Shown piece by piece: positions 51,074 to 63,740 of a DNA stretch of 64,000 nt. The notes beneath the pieces are model-generated. The model ran no database searches. It was not told the origin of the DNA and saw only the letters and a list, made by a program, of their open reading frames with translations. The stretch's first letter is position 1. Each line of letters begins with the position of its first letter. The position numbers were made by a program, and so were the translations under genes. Origin of the DNA: Dracaena cambodiana (lineage: Eukaryota > Streptophyta > Magnoliopsida > Asparagales > Asparagaceae); contig JAYEPQ010000009.1 of assembly GCA_036321105.1 (NCBI GenBank), positions 49,703,040 through 49,767,039 on the forward strand. The letters run 5' to 3'.

Positions 51074-52234
51074 TTTGGGAAATTGATTGTTTTCTGATAT
51101 TTTGAAAATAAAATGGGCAAATGATGCTTTATTGGTGACAATTTTAGTTTTTTTCTCCTCACCACTGGATTAGACCATGTCAATAGATTAGATGGCAAAA
51201 ATGTTTTTACAGTATTTTCATAATGAGTTGCCTGTGAGAACGCTCTAAATCCTATCATAGAAAATGCGTGGAGGAGCTGAGTTATTCATAATGATTTTCA
51301 TATTGTAAATGTTGGAATCAAATCAATAATATATTTTAAAATATTTTTTACCATACATTAAATAGTTGCAATATAAATAATTTCTTGATAATAGAATAAA
51401 TGAAACTCTCTTACCAACGAAGCAAATTGCATGATTTTTATCTACTGCATGTTTAAAGAAGTAAGATTGCAATTAACAACTCATATCATCCATATAAAAC
51501 ATTTATGTTGAGATATATGACCGTCTTCATAAAAAAAACTATAAGATAGTAGAAAAATACTTAATGCGCCGTGACATACCCTCAACAAAAGAATGGATTG
51601 ACGGTGGGTTTCGGATTTCGAAAATATTTTCTCTTTCTTTTTTTTTTCCCCTCAAACACCATAATATTCGTCATTTTGGTGTGGAGGCTCTGGAGAGCTA
51701 ATCGATCATTCGCTATCGTTTTAGTTATGTGAAGATAAAATGGACGAAGAAGTGTGAAGTGCTAGCCGCTAGCTACACTAAACTTAGGGCACCAAAAGAG
51801 GAGATTGTTTTTCATCTTGTTATATTCAATATTAAATGGCCTTTTCCTTAAAATTTCTACATCGAGATTGTTATTGGATAGTCAAAGGATCGTAAAACTA
51901 TTACTTTGATCATACTTCTATCGTGTTCACTAGCAATATGAAAGTTTGGATTTTTCTTATTTACATTATATGAATAGTTCTCTCTCTTTGTAATTAAATA
52001 CTAAGACTCTGTTTGGTTCGAGGGAAAATGAAGGGATAGAAAATTTAAACTAATTTTTATTTTCTTTTCTTTTTTTTCTCTTTCTCTTTCTTTTTTTTTT
52101 TTTCATTTTCTTTCTAACCAAACACAGCCAAGTAATAAGATTTAAACTTTGCTTAATCTTAACAAGTTTGGTTAAGATACAAAATAATTTAATTGCGGAT
52201 TTTTAAAAAAATTATACTGTTGCGTAAAACCTAG
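51074..52234. other. Intergenic, nothing recognised
   Basis: AT-rich between two mobile elements. No coding signal. Confidence 0.5.
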
Positions 52235-52576
52235 GTTTCTGTCCAAAATGGACCTTCAACCTGTAGGAGTGTGTTAAAAATACAAAATAATTTTTCTCAA
52301 CCCTCACTATAACTTCGTAGTTTTGGTGCAGTGGAAGGGACTTTCAATATGGTATCAGAGCAATCCGGTTCAATTCCTGAATTGCGAGTAGTTTTGGTGC
52401 AGTGGAAGAGACTTTCAATATGGTATCAGAGCAATCCGGTTCAATTCTTGCCGGGTGCGCATTTAATTTCGGTCTAAAATGGGCCTTTAACCTGCATGGA
52501 CGTGTTAAAAATACAAAATAATTTTCTTCAACTCTCATCACAACTACGAAGTTTGGTACAGTAGAAGGATTTTTCA
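52235..52576 (+). mobile_element. Short-LTR (TRIM-like) element in a partial tandem array
   Basis: LTR-like repeats at 52,272-52,346 and 52,503-52,576 start TGTTAAAAATACAAAATAAT and end TTTCA (TG...CA). The first is followed by the perfect primer site TGGTATCAGAGC (52,350). The last 30 bp of the LTR plus the primer site are duplicated with a 71-bp period (second site at 52,421). Sequence upstream of the first LTR (CAAAATGGACCTTCAACCTG) matches the 3' part of the internal region before the second LTR, so it is internal-LTR-internal-LTR, as in TRIM arrays made by unequal recombination. Confidence 0.65.
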
Positions 52577-53436
52577 ACACACAAAGCGGCAAATCTTCTT
52601 CTTTTATCATGTATAACTACAAGGATTACAAAACTATATGAATCCATTTGCCATAAATGGATGCACTAAAAAAGCTCATTCTGGTATCATTCACCATGTC
52701 TGGAGCTTTCTTTTTTCTTTTTGTTTTTTTTAATCGATGAGCCTTGTCTCTAGCAACATCAACGTGAGAATTTGACTCTCGATGTCGTATACTCTTATAT
52801 AAAAAACTTCTAGCCCATATAAAAGACGCTAATCGATCTTCGAGATGATTAGTGTCTTTTTAATATTAGCTGTTATAACTACGAGCAATTGAAACACACT
52901 CTATGGCTTGAAACACACCCTATCGTTATAATTTCAAAATATAGGATTAATTGTAGCGAGATTCCATTATATTTTACTATAATGGTAATGTAATTGATTA
53001 TCTTTTAAATTTAAACTTTCAGTTTAGTCTCGAGATTCCCAACACCGTTAGTCAACAGTTTGATATTCTCACTATTTTTTAACTTGCATATTTTTTTTAA
53101 TGAAATCTATAAATTAACCTCCTCTCTCTTATTAAAAACTCATCTAAAACATATCCAGAAGAGGGTAATTTGTGAATTTCATTAAAAAAGTGCAGTTTAA
53201 CTTAGATACGAGTGGTAATAATAAACTGTTAACTAATTATGTTAGGAGTTTAGGAACTAAACTGAAAATTTTAAACTTAAAAGGTAATAATTTACACTAT
53301 CTATATAATAAAAAAGTCTCACTGGAATTAACCCTAAGATATATGGAGCTCAAAATGATTGAAGAAAATAGCAGGCTTGTCTCCACCAAATCACTATCTT
53401 CTCTGACTTTTCAAATTATTCTATATTTAAAAAAAG
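52577..53436. other. Intergenic, nothing recognised
   Basis: AT-rich. An open frame at 53,172-53,483 is Asn/Lys/Leu-rich and looks like chance. Confidence 0.45.
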
Positions 53437-54163
53437 GGGTTTTTACATATCGATTCCTTAATTCTTTAAAAATTAAATATTGATCCCTCAAAACTTCATA
53501 TTGTGATTTGAGTTTCCAAAACTTTTAAGTTATACTGTTTTAGTTTCTCCATTACTTATTCCGTCAAAATAAAACCCGTTTTTTTTTTATTTTTATATAT
53601 TAGAAAAATGACCTAAATATTCATGACTTAGTTAGAAAGATTAAAGAATGGCTCTCAAATCTCTTCTTCTACCTCCTCACCACTTTCCCTCTCTTTCCTC
53701 TCTTAAGCTCTCCTACTACCCCAACCTCACTAATGCTAACTGCAATTCAGCAAAACCCAATTTCTTTACCTTCATTCTCAAGAGGGGAATCCATCTAAGA
53801 AGAGAGGGAGATGTTGAAGATAGAAAGAGGAACCTAACCAAGAATAGAGAGAGGTTGATGAAGGAGAGAGAAACCCAACTAAAAAGAGAGGAAGAGAAGA
53901 TGATGGAGAGGAGAATCTAACCAAGAAGAGAGTTAGAGAGGGGAAGGAGAGAAAGAGAGAAGAAAGATAAATAACTGACTTTTCATTTCCTTTCTAGGGG
54001 TATGACGGGTATAAAGGGTCAAAAAGTTAACTTGGCTAATGAAAGAAGCACATGAGACTAAAATATTGTAACTTAAATGTTTTGGGGACTAAAATCAACA
54101 TACGAAGTTTTGAGGAATCGATATTTAATTTTTAAAGAATTATGAGATCGATAGGTAAAAGCC
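53437..54163 (+). mobile_element. Second palindromic MITE of the GGGTTTTTAC family
   Basis: The left end GGGTTTTTACATATCGATTC and right end ATCGATAGGTAAAAGCC are inverted. The arms share ATTCTTTAAAAATTAAATAT and CTCAAAACTTC. The middle holds a purine/pyrimidine-rich region that is open in one frame at 53,648-53,920 but shows no protein resemblance. The flanks are A-rich, so the duplication is unclear. Confidence 0.7.
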
Positions 54164-54514
54164 AAAAAAAAAACATAAAGAAATGTATTCCTCTCTCTTT
54201 ATACGAGTTAGTGACCTACAAAGTTATGACACTACAAGATTATACTAATTAACCTTAAAAAAATATTAATCTAAATTAAGATTTTAAAACTAAAGAAGGC
54301 CTAACCAATAGCCTGAAACCCTAACCTTTGGATTTTTGAGATGGAGACGAAGTCACTGTTTTGATTCCCAAACCCTAAAATTAATGAATATATAAATGTG
54401 ATTATCATATAGTAAACAGTAATTAATGATATGATTAGCTCGCATTTTGATATTACCTCCCTCTTTTATCTCATTTTAAACTTTGATTATGACAACGTAA
54501 AGCATCAGTGTGAC

Positions 54515-54638
54515 GGGAGTTTCCAAAAGAGCACACCGATTTTTCCTAGTGCGCCCACTTCTCAACTTTCAGCCCAACCAAAATTTCACTATCCAGCGGA
54601 CTCACTATAAAAATTGGTGTGCTTCTTTGGAAACTCCG
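54515..54638 (+). mobile_element. 124-bp MITE with target duplication
   Basis: Left GGGAGTTTCCAAAAGAGCAC and right GTGCTTCTTTGGAAACTCC are inverted ends. AGTGTGAC lies outside both (54,507-54,514 and 54,639-54,646), extending to 9 bp with one mismatch. It belongs to the same family as 57,345. Confidence 0.8.
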
Positions 54639-57335
54639 AGTGTGACATATATTTTAATATCTCTTGGTCGTATGAAGGGATTAATGGGTATGAGCATAAA
54701 CGGGTCAGATTTGGTTTGGATCTACAATTTTCTATTTAGTTAAAAAGAATTATTTATTATCTTAATGCTTTAAGATAATAAATAATTCTATTTAACTAAC
54801 TAGAAAATTGTAAAGAAACTGTGGAAAAATAATTTATGACCAAATACAGTTGCAAAAATATCGATAATCATATTTGAATTTGATTTTGTATCCACATTTT
54901 AACAAACATAGGTGTTTGTATTTATTAGTTTAAGATAATATTATAATGTAAATAATGTTAAAGTTTCAAGATATCTAAATTTGTATTTGATATATAAAAA
55001 TATGTGTATAACATTTATATGTATTTGTATGCTATGTTCAGCTGAAAAAATGTACCACACTTATATAAACTAAAGCTTGTTATCCAAATTTATTTCACTA
55101 TAAAAAAAAAATAATGATAGTCAACCATTGCACCTGAAATTGAATAAATAATATGAAAAAAAAAAACTTCATATAAGATATCTAATAAAGGGGTGGAATT
55201 AAACTATTTTAATTAGAACTAAAGTTGCTTAAGAAAAAGGGACGGGAGAGTTCCATATGCTGGAATGTATAGAGAGAAAGGAAGTGTAGAATCTTTGAGA
55301 CAAATCTCATACTCAGATGTAAAGTTTTATATATACTTATCTTGACGTTATGCATTGAACATGATTTTCGGAGAAGGGGTGCATTTAGTTCTCCAATCCC
55401 GACGCAGACCTACAACATGAGGTTGATATAGGAGGAGGAGGAGGTCACTATCAGGGAGACCTTTAAAGGAGAGTAGGGCAGTTTTCATGCGCACGTACAG
55501 ACACGCTTGTAGTGTTTTTCTGTAGTTCTGTTATCTTTTATTAATAGAATGTAGAGGGAATCCTTAATTAATTAGACAAAAGGAAAAAAGTAAGGAGAAA
55601 AAAAAAAAAACGAAAGGACCCTATCTATTGCCTGAGATCATGTAACTTGATTAATTAGACAACCAATCAAGAGGAGTTGTGTGCTTAATCTAGCATTAGC
55701 ATGTTGATGTTGACAATATAGGATAATTATGTATCCTCTTATGTCAGATATTAGAAATAATTATGTATCCTCTTATGTCAAATAATTATGTATCCTCTTA
55801 ATCTTTATCCTCTTATGTCAGATATTACAGAATTAGAAATGCAGGATAAAATTAATATTTTCAGAACTTTAGTTTTGTATTTGTGTTATAGGATAATAAA
55901 TATGTAATTAACTATGATTTAAGTAATTATGTATTTGACAAGATATTTGATATTTATCGAGATGGTTTTGAAGGGTAATGATTGTGTTTAAAAGCAAATA
56001 ACGGGGCCTTCTTTGATTTAGAAGCAAAATGTGCTTCCTTGTCAGCGAGCTTTGTCTCTCCCAACATCATCCCACTCAGAATTTGAAAGAGGTTCCGAGT
56101 TTGACTCTCGAAACTCAATTTGGATATATTGCAAAAAAATGTGTATCCGTAAGTTTGACTAGGAAAAAAGAAAAGCCTCCATCAATTGATTAACAAATTG
56201 AAAAAAAGAAAAACACCCCTCATCTCAGAAAATGGGTAGATTTTAGCTAGGCTTGGATCTCAGAAGGATTGTCTAGAAAAATTTCGATAGTAACATATAC
56301 TAATTCCTAACGTTATGCGAGTGCATTAAATAGACCATAAACAGAGGCATGACTGGTTGATTCGTAGAAAGTAGAATATGAAAAGTAGACTAATGGATTC
56401 ACATTGTCTATTTTTTTTTTTATTTTTCTTAGTTATTTCGTAAAAAATGTTCATGAAAAGTTGCAGCTTATTATCCATTTTTTGTTTCATGAAAAGTTGT
56501 CATGAAAGATGATCAATAAAAAATAGAGAGAGAGAGAGAAAAGACGGAGAGAGAGAGAGAAAAGAGGGAGGGTGACTATCCCGCCTAATAATAATAATAG
56601 TAAAATATGTAAGGTCAAGTTTCAGTAGGATTCAGTGCTATCCATGAGTTTCCAACATTGAAAAAATAGACTCTCTCTCTCTCTCTACTTTTCATTCTGC
56701 TTTTCAATCCACTTTTCATGAACCAAGCACCCGATAGCCATGTCACGTAATCTAATATTGAATATAGAAGTTGAACCAGAGATAACTTTCTCTTACAAAT
56801 ATCAGTATATGATGGATTAAGATGACGTCTGATTATTATAGGTGATAGTTAAATGTAGGGATGGGTATGGAAAAGTCAAAGGGCCAAATTTTAGTTCGTA
56901 CTACTCAAAGTTTTAAATTACAAAAATAAAAATATTATCAATTTTAATTTAAAATTTTAAATAAAACAGATTAAAAAATGACTCATAGACCCACCCATCC
57001 ATTATCATGCCAGGTTAAAGGCGTCACCTAAACTATTCTAAAATAAGAAGAATATTTACAAAACTAGAACAAATGAAGGAGGAGAGTCCGGTGAATCTGC
57101 ATCTAAAGAGGAGAGGTGAGATGAGACGAGACGAGACGACTGTTAGAGTATTTCTCTGGCCTAATTGGTGGGCCCATCTAGTGTACAATGAGAGGCACAA
57201 TGAGTGGATAAGGATGGTTACCATTAAATTAATAAGATTTTTTTTTTAATTTATCCAAAATATTAAAGAAAAACATAAAAATTAGTAGAGATCATTCTTT
57301 TCTTTTATGAAAGAAATGGCTCCCAGCGAACCCGT
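54639..57335. other. Intergenic, simple repeats
   Basis: Includes a repeat of TATGTATCCTCTTATGTCA at 55,725-55,820, GA runs at 56,525-56,570 and a CT run at 56,670-56,690. No gene recognised. Confidence 0.5.
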
Positions 57336-57344
57336 CTCAATCAT

Positions 57345-57772
57345 GGGAATTTCCAAAGGAGCACACCTTTTTTTGTTTTGCTAGTGTGCCCACTTAAAAA
57401 TTTGCTTTTATTTACAACTTTACCATTTAAATTTTAAGATTAAAATACTCTTATTTTCAACATCTCTATTCTCTATCTCTCTCTCATCTCCTCCACCTCC
57501 ATTACTCTTCCGCCATCGCCATCGTCGCTCCAACTTTTCTCTGACAGCGTGATCAAAAGAATGCTCGTTTTTCACCGCAAGCTGCAAACATTGATCAAAT
57601 ATGTGTTGGTTTTTCACCACAAACTCCAAATATTGATTAGACAGTCCCGATCCACCATATAGTGGATCCGGACTGGTGGAAGTGAGGACAGTTTTGGATT
57701 TTTTTTGATGTGCTCACTAGGAAAAAGGGTGGGCTCACTAGGAAAAAAAGGTGTGCCCCTCTGTAAACTCCC
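57345..57772 (+). mobile_element. 428-bp MITE with perfect 9-bp target duplication
   Basis: The left end GGGAATTTCCAAAGGAGCAC and the right end GGTGTGCCCCTCTGTAAACT are inverted. CTCAATCAT flanks it exactly at 57,336-57,344 and 57,773-57,781. The 9-bp duplication suggests a Mutator-like origin. The interior has GATCC/GGATC inverted words and a CT-rich tract, and no convincing coding. Confidence 0.82.
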
Positions 57773-57781
57773 CTCAATCAT

Positions 57782-60700
57782 CCATTATAGTATCTAGAAA
57801 CTCACTCCGCAATATTTTCATACTATACTCAGCAATAAGCTTTTCAATATTCTTTTAAAGTGATGATAACAGAATATTCTCCAAATAAAAAATTAAAAAA
57901 AAAAACACACAACTGAATCTTTTCCTTTTTCTAGTAATATGAATGATTTTCCCCCGGTAGAGATAATGCCTAGTATTTGTTAGTTATTTATCTATTAATA
58001 TTATCCAACACTTCTCCTTCGTATAGTGACATGTCCATGGATAAGACTACGAGATTAATGGCGGCTTAGCATTCCCCCTCCTTTGGAGAGTAGTTATTGA
58101 TTTATTTGATGATTTAAATAAGACATAATTATTAAAAACTTATTTTTGAAGAAAAATCCAAGTGAATACGACTACTACTACTACCACAAGTCTTTTTAAA
58201 GGTGACGACTGCATAAAAAAACCAAATCGTAGCTCAAAAAAATATGTATTTGGTGTTATTATTACTAAGGGACGGCTTGTTTCAAGTATTTGGCTACAGA
58301 TCGGTTTTGATTCTATTACTCACCGTCACCAAATTTGCTAACTATTTCAAGGATTTTTGTCAATGCAATTAGAAATTTCCATTTTTTTGCTAAAAAACCA
58401 ACTGAAATGGGGGATTTTGGATTATATTTTATTTTTTTATTAATTAAAATTATCATCAAATTCATAACCTTTCCTATGATTACATTTTCATGAACGAATC
58501 TATAGAAAATAAGGAAAAAAACACTCTCTTATTATTAAATTCATATCTCTATTCCATATAACAAATAAAAATTTAGTAATCAAAGATTTGATTCTATCAA
58601 GAATTTGTAAAAATTTATAAATCAATCAGACCCTAAGATCACACTCCATCCAATTGATGATCCCAAGATGCCACTGCTACTGTTCGATCCAACGGTTATG
58701 GTCACCACCCAGAGATCAGCACGAGACTTCGAAGTGGTCCCACTCCCGCGAGTCGAATTGATGTGGGGGGAGGGTGCTCGGTCAAGGCGGTGATATTACC
58801 GCAGCGTACGTGGGGAATTTCTAGAAGGACACAACTTTTTTACTAGTGAGCCCACGTTTCCTAGTAAGCACACCCTCTCTTTTCCCTCGTGAGCAAGCTA
58901 TTATTTCCAAAATATACTTCCATATTCCTCTCTCTCTCACGTATTTGATCCAGGCTAACAGTCCCGAATTAATTTGAAGTGATCCGGGACTGTTAGCCCG
59001 GATCACACTAGTTGATTCGGACTGTCAAGCCCAAATCAAAAATGATTGATCATTTTCTCTTCTCCTCTTCTCTTCCTCTTCCTCCTTCATCTTTTCTTCT
59101 CTTCCAAAATATCTTCTCTAACCTAAATACCCAATTCTTCCTTCCGCTTTCTATTCTCTTTTCTAAACCCAATACTATCCAACCTTTCTTCTCTCTCTTT
59201 TGCCTACCGCCATCACTTTTACAACCCAATACTATCCAATCTCTTCTCCCTCTTTTTTGCCTACCGCCGTCACTTTTACCATCACTGATCTAAACAATAC
59301 TATCGCTGATTCTCTTTCGTAATTTTTTGTGGGTGGAAAAATTGCTGCGCCCATCTAGAAAGTCCCCAGCTGGGGCGAGCGTTTTCGCGCCGTGACATTT
59401 CAAGCCAGCGAGGACATCGTTTTCATGTAGCGATGTCCTTTTCTGGGAGTTCAACCCTGTGTTGGGCCAAAATGGGCCGAAGAGTATCAGTGGTTTTAAA
59501 TCAGGCCAAGTTAGGCCCACCTACAAAACTCGATGTCCCATTTATAGTACTAAATTATTTTTTTATACTCCAAAGTTGTCTTTCTATTTATTTCCTTTCT
59601 TTTCTTTATATCTCGGTACACTAAGTACGCAGAGTCGAAGGCTGTATTATATAATTTTTTTTTTTTTTTTTTCCTAAAACTCTCAAAATAGTAGTTTCCT
59701 ATGCTCCGCAGAAGTTAAGATTGAAACCAAAGTATAATTTTAAAGGCATGGAGGCATGAAAATAATGTCTTTCTTTCAAGCCTCCACTAGTAGTCTGATT
59801 CGCTTGAAATTTTTTCTTTTTACCTTTATATTTGTACAACTGAAGTAGGATTAGTTAATAGTCTCTGAATCCTCTCTCCCCCCCCTCTCCCTCTCTCTCT
59901 CTCGTCTCATAATTTATTGACAATTAGTTTCTTCGTCTGTCCCATCTGTATTCATATGCAGCAAACTGTAGGATGATATGCACAAAAAATATATATATAT
60001 ACCAATCATAAAAGATTTTAAACTTTAGAATGAGATATTAAAAATAATTTCCCTAGTACACAAATGAACTTTGGATAATATCTCAGTATGCTTATTTATG
60101 GGGGTTAAATATTTATATATCGTCTCATAATTCGCACTATAAATCGTAGAAGAAGAATAATTTGTACGAATAACTCAATAATTTCCCTTAGCCATGAAAA
60201 TTGATATTTACTAAAGTATTGCTCTCTTATTGATCACCATAATTCTTTTGTGCAACAAATAAAATACGCTTTAATCGAAATTAGAGGTATTAATCTAGCC
60301 AAAAAGAGGTGGCAATATATCATCATCTTTTAAGGGTTCGGTGTGAACCATACACACTTAGGTTAAGGTTAAGCCAACTAATTAAGTTAAGCCAAATAAG
60401 TAGCAGATAAAACATCCCCAACTAGAAAATGGCAGTTCATATTTTTTTTAATATTATTTCCCACCAAGTTGGCTTTTTTCGGTTGACGTGCATAAGAAAA
60501 ACTTTCTATTTATATAATTTAGTTTGTATCTTCTTCTACGCATCTTTCTTGTAAGTCTGAAAAAAATATAAAAACAGAGGGGGTTATATGTGGACAATGA
60601 AATTTGATGGGTATAGACAAGTGTAAGAATCGAGAATACTTTCACCATCATAGCAGTTCTTTCAAAGCACACTCCATCCACTTTATGACATTTCTCCTAC

Positions 60701-61760
60701 TCCTATGATTTCAACTCTCACTATCACCTTTGAATAAGAGAGTTTTGTTCGATAGGATCAGTGGAGCAGGAAGGATTTTTCTTTTTCTGCAAAAATTGTC
60801 AGCATAAATCTCCATCTAATTGGAGTATTGGGTTAACCAAGTATACAACTTTCTATTTCTTTCTGATTTTTATTTAAGCTGGGAAATATCATCATCAATT
60901 CTCTATTTTAAACTGCAACAAAAATGGGCATTTGGTCTGGTGATATGATTCGTCAGACATCCTCTTTAATATATATAGGGATTACTAGATGAGCCGCAGG
61001 TTCGAAAAAATTATGTGAGCTAGTGATATGATTCAATGATTTTTCTTCAACTTTTTTTTACAATTATTATCTCTACCTCCTTAACTTCTTTCGGATTAAA
61101 TTTCATAAATTTTAAAATTTATTTACCCTCTCATCAAGAGCATACAAAATATTTTAATCATTCAAAACTGTTAATTTTGAATTAATTTGATGGAGAACCA
61201 AATCAAAATTAAAACCCAAAAAATTTGATATGAGTGAACTCTAGGGAGTCGAGATCATAATGCAAAAGAAAATTTTTAAAAAAAATTATTGGAGATAGTA
61301 AAAATGAACTATACCTCAGATAACTTGTGTGAGTTGTCAGCTCATTTCTAAAAAGTTATAATATTGCCTCCAAGTAAAGATGGCGGGTATCATACTGAAA
61401 ACGCTATGTTTGAAAGTGCAATGATGTCTTGGTCATTCCGTCGTACCTATTCTGGATAACTAAGTATTGGTAGAATCCTCCAATTCTTCAAAATAGTATG
61501 CCTGAAATCTGAAAAGTTATAATATTTCACATATTTAGTAAAAAAACCTTTGCTATTTTTTTGCTATCAAGTCAATATCCTAAACCAATGAATTTGACTA
61601 AATCCAAATGGCAACGGCTCACTGATAAAAATAAGATTTCTGATTACAAGCACAGGTACCTTGTTCGAGGTTAAGCTATGATCTTTGTTCAAAATAAGCA
61701 AATGACTGATAATTCATTCCTTTGTGTTGTCATCATCAGGGAGCAGTAATTATTTGAAAT
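57782..61760. other. Intergenic, orphan MITE end and nothing else recognised
   Basis: 58,950-59,035 has inverted GATCCGGGACTGTTAGCC/GGCTAACAGTCCCGA words. 59,060-59,290 is a CT-rich tract with imperfect 70-bp repeats (CCCAATACTATCCAA). No coding supported. Confidence 0.45.
58812..58880 (+). mobile_element. Orphan MITE end
   Basis: GGGGAATTTCTAGAAGGACA followed by ACTAGTGAGCCCAC resembles the left end of the elements at 57,345 and 54,515. No matching right end was found before 60 kb. Confidence 0.4.
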
Positions 61761-61988
61761 ATAAGGCGAATAAACTCCAAACCTCTTTTCTCCTAGGAGC
61801 AGGATTTCTTTTCCCTACCAGTTGTGCAAATTCCTTATGAAGCAACCAAACTTGCCGAGAAATGGCCACATACACCTAAACATCAAAGACAAACGTTGAT
61901 AATTCACAACTTCCATCTTAAAACTGAAAGTAATGGAAACATGATCCTAATCATTCATAATCGAAGAGAAAATACCATTACAGATAAA

Positions 61989-62134
61989 TTATAGAGCGGA
62001 AAATTCTCCCTTGACTGGGGATTCCTTCTTCGTCTTTGAAGATCTTTTCCTCTTCTTTTCATTTGCAGGCTCTTTCCCTTTCAGTTCTTGAGCAAATGAT
62101 CTCAGTAAGCCAACCAAGTGTTCGTTCCTATGAG
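61989..62134 (-). CDS. Possible terminal exon of an unidentified gene
   Basis: After the acceptor TTGGTTTCAG the frame reads AHRNEHLVGLLRSFAQELKG, a lysine-rich stretch (EKKRKRSSKTKKE, a possible nuclear localisation signal) and GEFSAL followed by TAA. Another coding-like piece, ISRQVWLLHKEFAQLVGKRN, lies downstream at 61,865-61,770 and repeats the FAQ-L motif. Upstream exons would have to lie beyond the copia element that starts near 62,275. The gene may be truncated by it or may span it. The family is not recognised. Confidence 0.33.
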
Positions 62135-62489
62135 CTGAAACCAAAATTTTGTTGAATTCATTCACTAATTTGAACCTTAAATTGAGCCAATTCACTAGTT
62201 CAAATTAAATGAATTAAGTGAATAGAAATAGGCTTCAAAAGTTGAGTACATAGCAAAGGAACAAAAAGGGAAGATGAAAAGATAGTCCCACATGGGATAG
62301 GGGAATGTAAGGATGTGAGTTTAAATATGATAGCTTGCTCCTTTACTTTGCTTATGTAAGAAGAGGAAAACCTTGAGCACCACGGGTGGTGCTACGCACC
62401 GCCCGCACCCGCACGCGCACGCGCACGCGCGTGTGCGAGGGCGAATGGGCGTTTAGGGCGCTTTAGAGGCGCACTTTGCACTTCGCACG

Positions 62490-62628
62490 TTGAAGTCCAA
62501 CGGTCGGCGGTCCAACAGTCACCGGCCGCCGTCAACGGTTGCCGTTAAACGGTCACAACTGTTGAAACAGGCCAACTGTTGCGACTGTTGAAATCTCAAC
62601 CGTTGCGACTGTTGAAAACCTATAAATA
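62490..62628 (+). promoter_or_regulatory. Copia LTR promoter: MYB-motif cluster and TATA box
   Basis: TATAAATAG starts at 62,621. In the 130 bp upstream there are at least eight MYB-type cores, including TCCAACGGTC (62,494), TCAACGG, CCGTTAAACGG, CAACTGTTG twice, CAACCGTTG and GACTGTTG twice. TCCAACGGTC also fits the plant mitosis-specific activator consensus. Binding is inferred from motifs only. Confidence 0.6.
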
Positions 62629-63310
62629 GGGTAGGGTCTGGATCAGTGAAAAGAACAAGTTTTTTCTTTTCTCTTCTCTTTGTTCTTCTGCAGACAGAAG
62701 TTCCAGAATTTCTGTCTACAGAAGAAATCTGTTCATCATTTTCATAAGTCCAGTCCTGCATAACATATACCAGAGAGAACCTTTATCAGATTCGCCAGAG
62801 CAGAGGGATTGCAGCTTCCTTCCCTCTGCAGATCGATCGTTGTATCCTGGGAGATCGACGTCCAAGAAATCCAGAAGCGAACAGTGGAGGACGAATCGAT
62901 TTTAAGGAGATAGTGTCCAACACTAGCCTCGATCTTCATCCTATCTGCTTCCTCTACTTCCTGTCAGTAAAGTCTTCTTCAGTCTTCCTGCAACCAGGTT
63001 TTTCTTAATCCAGTTTCATAATTTTCTGATTAGGATAATATACTAGATAAAGAAGAACAGTTTGATGGTTTTTCTTTAACCAGTTTTTTTCTACTTCGAA
63101 ACTGGAAAAAATATAGACATAAACATAATTACAGAATTAATTTCCTATAAGACAACAGTAGTAATTCAGTGTAACTACAAAATCTGCCCTCTTGTGTTGA
63201 TTGTGTTAATCTAAAACAATTCCGTATGCTTCAATCTGCAACCACAAAATAGTAACCTCCACTTTACATTATACTGTTATAATACATATACTGTCATATG
63301 CAAATTTATA

Positions 63311-63482
63311 ACCAACAATCTTAAAATCGATTATTGCATGTTTTAGATTAACTTTTTAAGAATACAGTTTAAACAATTTTAGTTTGAACCTACATTCTTA
63401 AAATCGAATCTTGCATGTTTTAAATTAACTTTTTTAAGAATACAGTTTAAACATTTTGTTTAGAACCAACATTCTTAAAACT
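63311..63482 (+). repeat. Short tandem repeat in the copia leader
   Basis: A unit of about 80 bp (AACCWACATTCTTAAAATCGA, TTGCATGTTTTA, TTAAGAATACAGTTTAAACA) occurs twice, followed by a partial third copy. Confidence 0.7.
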
Positions 63483-63740
63483 GAGTTTTGGAATTCTGTC
63501 ACAATACCATAAATTAAGAATACTGTTATCAATTAGAACTCTGTTATAATAGTATTTAATCTTTAAACTGATATTTTGTTTTAGATTAAAATACTGTCAT
63601 ACTAGTAATCAATCACTAGTAATTTTAATTGCTTTTAGAGAAGACTAGTTAATTTCTGTTTTGTGATTTGGAGTGTTGTTTTATTAGAAAGTTAAAATTT
63701 ACTACAAGACATTAAGATAGATAAATTTTAATATTTGTAG

